This document shows positions 46,929 through 58,900 of a stretch of DNA of 64,000 nucleotides, piece after piece (position 1 is the stretch's first letter; every line of letters starts with the position of its first letter). The position numbers and the translations under genes were made by a program. The DNA is taken from contig SEMN01000596.1 in NCBI GenBank assembly GCA_005408345.1, forward strand, positions 124,001-188,000, in the 5' to 3' direction. This stretch comes from Macquaria australasica (Eukaryota; Chordata; Actinopteri; Centrarchiformes; Percichthyidae). The notes under the pieces were generated by a model. It saw only the letters and a list, made by a program, of their open reading frames with translations. It was not told where the DNA came from and searched no databases.

Positions 46929-49900
46929 TGAGAGCTAACAGAACAATGACTCACACAAGCATAAATAAATAGCTGTGTGAATAATAAACTTTTGCACGCT
47001 CTATGTGTGTATGTGTGCGATTGCATGGTGCAGTTTATATAATAAATTAAACCCAGCACAAAGCGGGGTGGGCTGGCCCCTTTTTTAGATGTGAGAAAAT
47101 CTGGCACAACAGGAAACAGACCGTGGAACAATGTGTTGGAGGCGAGTGCGGGAAAGAGAGGGGGGCTTCCCCTTTTTCATTACACCAAGCAAAGGTCCAT
47201 AATCCAAAGTCAGTGGGATGGAATACTGGATCTTATTGGCACCAGTGAATCATTTTAAATGTTTACGCCATTATCACAACATGTGCCGGGATCCACCTCT
47301 CACCTCCAGGTGGTCCTGCTTCTCCTGCAGAGCCTCTAGGCCGCAGCGGTCTGGCTCACACTGGACGGCCATGTCTGTCTCCTTCTCCAGGATGTCCAGG
47401 CTCAGCTCCTTGCTGCAGCACAAGCACTCCTCCACTCGCACCGCCAGGCTGGCATGCTGGCGAGGCACAAAGTCATCATGACTACTCGTAGGATGTCATT
47501 AAGTCATTATACTTCACTGTGTATTATTTGTTTTCCAATGAGAGCCACATTGCAAATTAGTGTTTAAAATGGTGTCATGGAGTCCCCTCCGGGCGTGTGT
47601 ATGTGCTATTTTGACATGTGTACAGCTTTTTCACCAAGAATAAATCGAATTAACGCAAAAACACTCATGCGAGGCGGAGTGGTGGCTCGTTTGGGGCCTA
47701 TTAAAGTACATAGCCACAGACAAAAGGAAACCAGATGTGGCTCTATTGGTTTGTGCAGCTGTTTGTGACAAAAGTGGAGGGACTTAAAAACCATTCGGCA
47801 TCATCTAAGATCATTATAACTTAACAAACCTTGCGGCAACCATCTAATGAACTAGAACTAGAGTTCCCATGCACACCCGCTGTCTAGAGAGAGTTCAAAA
47901 TAAACTGACTCTCATCTCCTTACCTTGCTCAGCAGCTCCTGGATGGCCTGGTCGTGGCTCTGCGATCGGCCTCTTTCCCGAACAGTGTCATTCAGCATCT
48001 CCACAGCCTCTCGCAGTTCCTCCACGGGGTCCCCCATGCTTTCTATCAGGGGCTCACCACCGCCACTGCTTTGGAGTCCCAGCAATGTAGGAGCTGAGGA
48101 AATCTCACTGTGAAGAGGCTGTTAGTTACAGAGAGAGAGCTGTAATCAAACAGGTTCATTCAAAAGGATCTGTTCACTTAACATTTTCACATTTTCTCAC
48201 TTAGCCCTGGTGGTATCTATAGATGTTAAAAAGTTATCTATATTTTGAACTTGTGTTGCAAAGTTGAAACAACAAGTACTACACAATCATGTCCACTTAC
48301 TGCAGCAATTCAAGCTAAACTACACTCACAATAATGAGTTAAAACAATTAGTAAATCCACTGTGATTTTACTTGAAACTTGAAGGCAGCAATGTAACTTT
48401 AGTTTTTAAGTTAAACTAGATGGATTATTGTTGATAGACAGGCAGAGAGTTTGTGTTTTTATGTTTTGAGATATTTGAGATATCCATTATCATAAATTAA
48501 ATTCCACTCACCTTTATTGTATTGTTTTTGTTTTGTTTTTTAATTTGGGTGAAACAACCCTTTAAATGCCACTTTTTGTGCACAGTGTCTCACCTGGCCC
48601 AGGCTGTACTGACTGCCGCTGAGCTCCTGGCTCTCCTCCAGCTCCACGCGCTCCAGAAACTCAGTCAGCATTCGTGTGTCCTGCAGCTGTGAGTTCTGCT
48701 GGGTCAGGGCACTTTGGACACGATGGTACCTGACAAACACACACACACACACACACCAGCAGGAATGTTTTAAAGACAGGCTACACCTTAACTGTAATCA
48801 ACATCCGCATATACAAACCTGCATCCTTCAGCAAAACCACATGACAGAGACTGCAAGCAGCATACTGAGCGCTGTTTATGTAATCATATATCATGTGTCA
48901 CATAAACATATCCTGTACTTCAGGGCATGAAGGTACCCTGCCCGTGCAGAGTTTATATTTGAGATGGTAAAGGGAGCAATTTCAAAGGGTATTTTTTCCA
49001 GAATAAATGAGCCTTAAGTTGCTTGTATGTAGTGTTAAATAATGACATCATCCCAACTGTCTTACAGCTGCTTAGTGAGAGCCTCTACCTGCATCAATGG
49101 TTCCTCAGACTGCACAAGTGTCCATCCCTGCCCCATCTAACACCCCCACCCTGGAAACACTTAAACTGAGCCCTTCCCGTTTCTTTATTTTCTTTGGTCA
49201 ACTCGGTGTTCTTAACAGAGTCTGAACTTGTGTTTATAGACATAGCTACGTCCAGTGAACCAGCCAACGCCATAAGGTTTTACTGAGAGTCCATGGCAAC
49301 AACCTGTCTTTCGAGGGCCAACCATAGAGAGAGGCGTTGTCTTGCAAACATGGAATGGGTGACTCTTACACACACTGACAAGCTGTGGGTGAAGTGCATG
49401 TCAGGACTGTGGGGTAGACCTCACTAAGTGCAGCATGAATCACAAATGAATAAACTCGAGCCTTGCAGTGAATGAGCACATGGAGAGTATTTTTTGCCAA
49501 CTTGGAGAAAAAAGACACCTTATGAGATCTATGGATATATATTTTTTTGTGGTTTATGGGGTGAACTTGTTTGTCTTAAATAAGAACTGGGGATTTTATG
49601 AATAAACTCTTCCATGTTGGATTGCAGACATGGCAAGCCCAAACCTGTGACCTCTTGGAAACACTGACAGAATTCTTACTTTATTTCCTGACCACAGTGA
49701 TGAGCGAAAACACCAGAGTCTGATTGTTCAGATCCATAACATGAGTCTTCCATGATGATAGACATCAGGGGGATACCCCTGACCTCTCCCTCTCCTCCTC
49801 TGAAAAACTCACTTTCTTTCCACCTCCTCCATGCGTGCTGGCAGGCCTTGTGTGTGGGGGGCACTGTGGCCGTGGAGGCGGTCCACCTCCTGCCTCAGAG

Positions 49901-52900
49901 CACTGAGCTCCCGGCTGCGTGCTGCTACCTCTTTCTCCAGCAGACAGCTCTCTCTCTCAGCCATGCTCATTGTTTCAGGGTCACCGGCTAGAGCAGATTC
50001 CTTCATGGAAAGCTCCACGGACTCCAGCCAGCCCTCCAGGCTGCCCAGGGCCTGGAGCACTTTTACAACCTATACAGTAGAGAAGCAGAGAGGCTAATGA
50101 TGTAGAGGTTTTGCTGCTGTGATTTGCAAGTGATTTAGTGCACAGCGAAAACAACCAGAGGTGATGTACTGTACAAAGAAGACAATAATAGGCTTACCTA
50201 ATGGAAGTAGACCATGCTCTGGCCTACATTTTTTGTAATAAAAGACTCACGCTTTCCAACTAAGTTATCAATCTGGGTGGATTTGCAGCCTCTTTCCATC
50301 CCATAATCGAATTATATGGTAGCGCAATTTATATCCCTTGGATTAGCCTTCATATATTTTTGGGGATATACCTTGCAGACTCTGCCAATTAATGTGGTAA
50401 AGATGAAAGTAAATGAGCTTCTAACCATGAGTGTATGTGAACAGCCCAGGCTGTGGGCCAGCATAAAGCTTCTCACAATGGGAGAACTGATCCAGAATCA
50501 TCGGTCATAACCATAAATTTCCCCTATAACTTCAGAGGTAAGTAACTTGCCTCAGTATGACTCAAGAGGAGTGCCTGTTGTGAGATATTTTATGAATCTT
50601 ACCCTAAAGCCCAGCTCCTCTGAGGCCTGCAGAAACACGGCGTTCCTCTGGTGCCTCCTCCGCAGCTCTTCCCACAGGACTTCCAGCTGGCCGAGGAACT
50701 CCTCGATCTTGGCGCCGCCTGGGTGCTGAGCACGGACCAGTCCACGGCCCTCCTGAGGAAGGAGCGTTAAACTGATGAGAGCATGTGATGACTATGGACT
50801 GGGATTTATGTTGCGAAATATAGCCCTAATCTGAAGCTTTGGGTAACTAAAGCTGTCTCAGATGAAATGTCAGCTCGTTATTTGATTAATACACAAACCA
50901 GGCCTGTCAAGGTGCCCAGTTTGCAAAATGTGGGGAATATTTTCATTCAAGGCATTCATCCAGTGCTTATGTTTAAGAGAAACTGTGAATATGACAGTGT
51001 GTCTTGGCTTACCCTTTTGACCACCTCTATCCTGGCCCTGTTGGTGAGGATTTCTTGTTCCAGAGCGTGTTGACACCTCCTGGCTGCCTCCAGCCCCTCA
51101 AAGTTAGCTATTGAGCACACCTGTGTGGCTATGGACACATTGTCTTTCAGCCAGGACAAAGTCTGGAAAGGAAAGGAGAGCAAACAGGGAAAGGGAAAGG
51201 GTTAAAGAGATGAACAGCTTAAAAGAGGAATATCTGAACGCAGAAGAAGAGAGATGACATTTAGATGCCAAGAGCCACAGGACGCACAGTGAGCCGGATC
51301 CAGGTGATGTTTCTCATCCTGACCTTTAAACCCACCCAACATTTGTAAAGAAAAAAAAAGAAAACAGTAGCACACTAGTCAGTACGCAGTCACACTTGAA
51401 TGCATGACAACTTTGTCTCATTTAAAAATGTGACATAACGTCTGGCTGGTTACAAGAAAAGGGTGTAATAGTTGATGAGTACAATTGCAGTGCTGACTTG
51501 ACAATTCATAGCAATGAATCTTGATGTTGAGGTCACAGGATTTTCCATTTTAGTTTCAACGTGTGTTCTGCAGAATAGACAGATGGTTTTGAAAGGTGAT
51601 TTCTGGTGTAAAGGGAAATGCAGGTGCGCCTGGCAGGGGTCAAGTCACCTTGTCAGCAGACACTGTGAACTTCTGGAGCTGTATGTGAAGCTGTGGGTGG
51701 CCTCGCGGGGCGGTGGCAAGCTTGGGCTCTGCTCTGGGCTTCCTGCTGCAAAGAAAACACCGACATGTGACTCCAATTATGACTTACATAAAGGCCTCTC
51801 ATTATGTAAGTCACAAAGAGAGGGAGAGAGAGAGGGGGGGAGAGGGAGAAGCCAAGCTAAAATGTCACCTTTCCCCCTTCAATTGATGTCCGATGATGAC
51901 ATCATTTGCACAGGCAGGGCCGTCTCCCATGGGTGAAGGGGTGTGGTTCACTGATTGCTGCTCCTGGCTTTGGTTGCCCGGTGTTCTCCTACCAATCCCA
52001 CATTCAACAGTGCTCTGTGGACAAAAGAGTAAAAGTCTCCAAAAGATCAGCAACATCACGTGTGACTAATGTTTTGCTTTCTCTGTCAGCCATCCACCGA
52101 ATAAATGTTGAGTGGATGCATAAACATCTCAAATGGAGGATTTTATGCACTGAGCGGTCACTAGACAATGAGACGTTGCTGTAGCTCACTTGCTAATGTG
52201 AATGTTACAATGTGGCTGGACGCTGGACAACACGGGACAGCTGCCCAGAGTGGAGTAAAGTCTGTCCTGTAAAATGACACAAAGCATACTTTCTTACAAA
52301 GGGTGGCTATTCTCAGTGAAATAACCCAGAGCAGACTAAAGATGCAGGCTATTTCTGTTCGACAGCATCAAAGTTTGTAATAAAAATACAAAAGATGGCA
52401 GCAAAAGTTTAAATAAATCATAATTGCTTTATGAATGAACACATTAAGTCTAACACGGTTGCCAACATGTGCTATACCACTCTGATGACTAAAAAGAGCC
52501 ATTGCAGTTGGAAATATGACCCTTTTTTAAATCCCCATATGCCCACCTCTCATTAAATAGCAGCAGTGTTTTTTCAGCCTTAGATACTGATTTCCATGGC
52601 CGTCCAGTCCGGCTCTGTTTAGAACTATGCAGTGGAGTTTTTAGAAAGGTCAATGCCAGAGCTGTAGACCTTGTCTATGTGCAGAAATATATTAAAGACG
52701 TCAACAGCCACTAAGCCTCTTTTACAACCAACTAAGAACTTTAAAGGTTGGCCAAAGGACTCTGCAGCAGGGCTTCCAATGAGAGCTACGTGTATCTGGG
52801 CAATTTCAGAGAACACAGTGGGATATCCTGATAGTTGGTCTTTTTACCAACGGCAGTCTCAAACATTGTACTGTGACCGGATCCAACAGAACCAATGCAA

Positions 52901-55900
52901 GAATGCATGTACAATACATAGAGATGTTATTTACTCAAATGTTGTTATTCAAAAGTTTATTTTCTTTTGGTTGTTCTCATTGCTTTTTCGGCATGTACTT
53001 GTTGTTGTTTCTAACTGTGTATAACTGTGTATAATTTAAGACTCTAAGGCACCAACTGAGGTTTTAAAAAGCGCTACATAAATAAAGTTTTACTTGTTTT
53101 GCTTACCAGAATTGGTTTCCATAAATATGAAATAATTAAATTAACTGTGAATTTAGTAATACATTCTCTTATGCTGACATATCTGTCTAACTGTATGAAT
53201 AATGCCGACCGTGCTGTGTTAATTGTTCTATATAACATAATGTCTTTTACATATGCCAGTAAAAACAGTGCTGACTGGGCTCTGCAACAATCAGCAAGGC
53301 AAATATGCATCTGTCAGTGCTTTCACGTTAAAAGATCAGAAATGCTGAATTTACACGACAGCCAAAAAGCACAAAACAGCCATTAATAATAGTGTTTTAT
53401 GGAGTAGCTTTAATTTAACCAGGTTATTTTCTGACTGGGCTTATAGAAGGAGTGAGTCAGAGAGCGGGAGAAAAGTGTCGCCTTCAAAATTATGCGAGAG
53501 ATGCCGTAAATTGAAGGGGTCTAACATCATTTACTAACATGCCAGTCATTTTATAGGCCAGTCTGAGTTTCATAGAGGCACATTATCGGCCCATTTATGC
53601 GCTAAGGCTGCAGAACTAACAAACTACTGTGATTCATTTGAAAGGGTTGATAACCATCACTGACGTCTCCTCTCCAGATATTTGCTTCTGTCCTTCATCC
53701 TTCGCAGTGGCTTCCACTGTAAACAACTCCTGTGGCGCACCCAACATCCCACTCTGCCATATGAAAAAAAAATTGTGTCAGCCACGGCAAAAAAATAGCC
53801 TTTTAACGATTTGCTATGTCATATTCAATGGTATTCTGTGTTTTTAGGCCTCATCCAATCATCTCCTATTTCAGCATACTTCTCCTTATCTGGGTGCTGT
53901 TGATCCTTATCTGTTTTCTACTGATCTCCTCTTCCCCTGTGTGTCTTTCTGCAATGTGCTATGAAGTGATGTCAGCCAAGAACTATCACTTAGCACCAAG
54001 CCCATCTGGTCTGCAGCCCCAGCATCTGGCTACAATTAGCCAGAGAAACAGACGATAGCCATGTTTACCTCCAGCAACAAGAGGCCATACTACTGCTAAC
54101 ACAGACATGGACATATAGATTATAATGCATGTACCCATACACATACTGACACTAAAACCTTTACAGTTACCTTTAATCAACTGAGTCAAACCAGAGAGGG
54201 AGAGACTATGAGAAACAGAAGTGTGTATGTTAGCATTAAAATGCATGTGACTGCAGATACACTGAAAGTGCTGTCTACCAGCACAATGCAAATGCCTCAG
54301 AGTCCCTATCAGCCCACAGACCTGTGCAGCTGCATCTCGCACCCTTAAAAACACTGTAATCAATTCAACACACCCGGGAGCTGGAGTTAAAGCGCTGCGA
54401 AAGTATGTGACAAATTACTTTTACTGTTCAACTGGTGGTTGTGCCTGGCACTGAGTCTGGCCTTTGGGCTCCAGGGTTTTGTTTGGAGTGTCTTATTAAT
54501 CCTTCCATAAAGAGTAACGAGTGGGGCTCCCACAGACAGTGCACCCAGGTAACTCCCAGCTCCCAGAGCAATAAAGGCAACTAACTGCAGTGAAAGGGCT
54601 CGGGACGGCCATGCCGACGAGCTCAGCGCCTGTCGAGAGAAACAACTGAGCCTGGCGTGCTGGCCTGATGGGCTCCTGTCACAGGTGGCGAAGCCACAGG
54701 GCCAGTAAGAGCCTAAAAACATGAGCAGGGAAATAAACTGAACCAGAAACACAGGGAGAATGGAAAGAGTGAAGTTTTCTCTCCTCGAGCATCTGGGCAC
54801 ATCTGGGCAAAACGAGGCCAGAAGCTCAGCAGGGACTTCACAAGAGCTCAGGGTCAACAACAGGAGAGGAGCATTGCATTGTGGGATACCTCTGGGGTGA
54901 ACACAAATAGCCACTGTGCATTCACTTACAGATTGTAAAGAGATTTAATGTGCTAACTTAAAAGACTAAATATACACATAATTACTGGTTTTTAACATAC
55001 CACACACTTAAGTTTCTGGATACCTCCTCTTCCAAAAGACGCTAACAGTATTTCCTTGTAGGTTTATGGGCAGTGGGGTTACTACAGGAGCACCCATGTG
55101 TTCAATAAAGTGCTGGCAAGATGAGGAATGTCATGTCTGAGGAATCCACATGCTCTGCAGATTATCCACTCACCCTGTACTGACCCACAGGCCCTCTAGT
55201 AATCTAGTATTAATCTAATGACTGTGTACTTTTGTTAGAGCGCTTGAAAGCCAAGATATTATTCTACCATAAAGTTACATTTTGGGTCGGAGGGAAAGGC
55301 TTATTTGCTCTGGCCCACTGTTCAACCATGTTGTACAGTCACGGCTTGACATTTTTCATGGAAACTTATGGAATTCTTGTGCCAGGGTAAATAACACCTC
55401 TAAAAGCTCTTCCTGTGACTCCTACAGGGCAATATTTATAACATTTACAGACTGAGGTTCTTGTCAGGAGATAGAGAAGTCTGGCAGGAAAACAGAGAGC
55501 AAAGTTACATATGGCTCTATTCCCTACAGTGCTGGTCTTTGAGTTTTAGAGCCAAACTGGCATTCATCCTGACCATCTTATCAAGGGCTTCCTCACAACT
55601 GGGATCAGATGATGTTATGAAGTGCAACTAACTAGCTGGTAGGATGGAAAACCTGCGGTATGTTGGGTGCCAAGACTAGAAGCCACTGCTCTACAGCACA
55701 TGTGACAGACTCCAAAAATACTGTTATTTAGGAAAAACCTGCTGAAATTGTAAATCAGGCATTTTCCAAACCAAAGGACAAAGTGCGTCACTTTCTGCAG
55801 CCACAGAAGTCGTAGGACTGGAAGAGGCTGAGCTCATCTTTTGCCAGCACCGATGGCGTTGTTCTCTCCCGGTCGAGAGCCACAATGTGGTTTCTCCAGT

Positions 55901-58900
55901 AATAGAGTGAAATACCGAAGCTACTTACCACGCAGCCTTTCAGACGATTCTGCTCCTCCTTCACCTCCTTTCCCATGATCCTTTGTGTCTCCGTTCCCAC
56001 GTTGCACTGGGGTTCTCGGGCCGGTGTCAGGGGGTCAGCATCTTCCCTGGTGAAAGTGGAGCCAGTGGGAGGGAGTGTGGTCCTGTCACTCCTGCAGGGT
56101 GAGCAGAGCAGGAGGTTACTGTGGTGCTGACAGCAGAGCTTCAGAGGCCCGCGATGAACTCCAATTATGGCTCTGAACTTTTCTACCAGTGTTTGTGTTA
56201 TTTGGTTTAAATAACTATGAACCGCAGCTGATAAGACCGACGAGATGATGTAATATTTGGATCTAAAGATAGTCCGCTGCCATGAGAGGCTCTCAGCTCA
56301 GCCTGAGAAATATTTGGAAAGCAGGAGATGCTGGAGATGGATGTCAGAACTGTGGACTTGAGTTTCTCCTGACTGTATTTATTATTATGAAAATAGAAAA
56401 TGTTCAAACTTCTTTGCCCAGGTAGAGTGTAAGGATTGCAATATTATCTATTGGCCGGTCCAACACTGAGATAACATGAGAACTACTGGACTGAAATGAA
56501 ATTTGGTATGAATATTCACGGTCCCCAGAGGATGGATCCAATTAATTTAATAATAAAAAATCCATTTATACAGCACTGTTCAAAACAAGTTTGATGATTC
56601 CCTGATCTTTTCTCACCACCATCATCTCAAAGTTTCCACTTTTATTAAAAAACACCGAATGGGCAGATTGCCTTGAAATTTACTGACTACTTCCTGACCC
56701 TTGACATGTTTCACTATGCATGCTGTAGGGCTGTAACCAATGTCAATAATTCAGTATGGACCACAGTGCACAATCAGTATGTAATTTATTGCAGTTTGGT
56801 TCCCATTTTACCACAGCATTTAAATGTGGCCGTACTCATTAAGTAGATATTGCCTCTGATAGTCTAAAAAGGTCTAATGATGTAAAAGTCTGGATTCTTA
56901 CTGTAGGCTATTAAAGTAACAATAAATTTGTTTTACAAATGCCATAAAAAATTACAAAATATTCTTGTAAACATGTTTTATCTTAGATTCAGCAGACTGT
57001 TCAAGGTGACGGCAGGATTTTAATGGTGAGAAGAGAACAAACCACGTTGCCAAATTGACTCAGTAAGCCAAGACATTATTCACCTAGTACAGTAATCAAA
57101 CACATGGTTCCAAAGCACTGCAGAAAACTGAAAATTATAAACCAAAAAGTGGCTGGTGAGTGATGCTCTGTGTGGTAGTTGGTCTCCAGACATCCAGACA
57201 GACCGGTCCTTCACTTTGCTTATAATTTTTCACTGATTCAAACCCAAATTAAACAAGGCTAATCAAGCGAGAGAGAAAAATCTTTAAACAAAGCTCATTT
57301 TCATTTGGAAAACGTCTTCTAGGTTTTGCCAGTGCAGACTTTTAATGTAGGATACCAGAAGAGTAATAACAGAAAAATACAGTTCCAGCTCAGTGGAAAC
57401 TGTGGAGGACCAATTACTGGGTGAAATGGCGCATGTATTCACAGGGCCACCAAAGTTGTCCGTGGTATCCTTGGCCTGCTGTCTTACCTGAAAACCTTCT
57501 GAAGAAGCGCCCAGCAGTCCTTCACCTCGCTCTGCTTCTGTGTGACGCCGGCAGCCAGGGCAGGATGGAGATTAGACAGCTGGGACACGCTCACATCTAG
57601 CATCTACCACACACAGGCATGTAGGTTAGGTAGAGAAGGCTTCTGCAAACACACTTTCAGGATCTGATCAAGCAGCGCTGCTTTAAGTGAAAAGATGTTT
57701 CCTACCATGATTTGACTGGCGATGTCACGTATTTCTCTATCTCCGTAGCTGTCCAGCTCTTTGGATGCAGATATGCTTTTCCTCTGAAGGAGAAGATATG
57801 TGTCAGTAAACGTGAATCTCAGATCTAAGTAGAAAAAACAAACAATTAAGAATTGTACCATGTTATTAATAGCAAACAACGTATTATCAGCCTGTTGGTA
57901 GAACGAGGACACCTCCAGTGCCAGCTGAAGATTTTCATGGTAGTTTTTCAGATGAGACTGGACCTTCAGCCACCTACACACAGCAGATCACAGTACAAAT
58001 AAGTTCAGTCTTCAATTTATCTTTGGATTAGAAGATGTTTCATGCAGCATTCCAGTTCAACTTAAGGGACAAAGTGTACATTTTATTGATGTGTTTCCTC
58101 CTGCTGGAGATGTTTTTGCCATCTGTCTTCCCTTGTTTCTCCAGTTTCAGGGCCAAGTAGTTGATCTCCTCGTGGAGGTTTCTGTATAGCTGCTCATCCT
58201 GCAGTGAAACAGGGGAACACAATCCAACTATGACCTCAGCTGTCTTTACCATACACCCTGGGAGACAAATTACAGTCAGCCATTGATAAATGATTGTGAA
58301 CCTCTATAAAATTGTAATATAAACCATTAACATATGGGAACGTGTATATTTTTCTTTTTACCTCATGAAGGTTGTTTATCATGAATCTTTTTTTTAATCA
58401 ACTTTCTTTTAATTATTAATAGTTCTTTTGCTCGTTTCTTTACAATGCTCACCTGTTTCAGATCTAAAATTCTCCTGGTCAGCTGCATTTTGTCAACATT
58501 TTCCCCCAGGACATTCACCAGAGACTGCTCCTCTTCCTGCTGGCACACATAAAAGTCAGTGTTTATAGCCCCCATTTGTTGGGAACCCAACCATTATTTC
58601 TTCTCAGAGGCACCGGGATTAAACCACATCAGCCCTGCTACCAAGATAGACGCTGAATAGGAATAGCTCTCAGGGTTAGGAGAGAAACTTTGAACTTGAT
58701 AGTAATGCAAGGATGAGTGGAACTAAATGGAGAATACTGTCTCCTCCAGGGATGGATGTTTTATGGACTTCATAAGCAACATCCTCCATTACATTCCCAT
58801 AAGTCCATTATCAATCATGAGTTCCCTTGTGCCAGACATGGACATGAACAGAGAGATAAACACAGGCCTAAAACGCACTAGATTGCTTTTTGATAATGAC

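Noticed and set aside
46628..46972. Frames encoding His/Thr or Cys/Val repeats
   Set aside because: Direct translations of the CA/TG microsatellites.
54387..54914. 175-codon minus-strand frame in the 3.9-kb intron
   Set aside because: It could have been an exon, but the two known flanking exons already join in phase (0/0), and this frame has no good acceptor or donor and no spectrin-like text.
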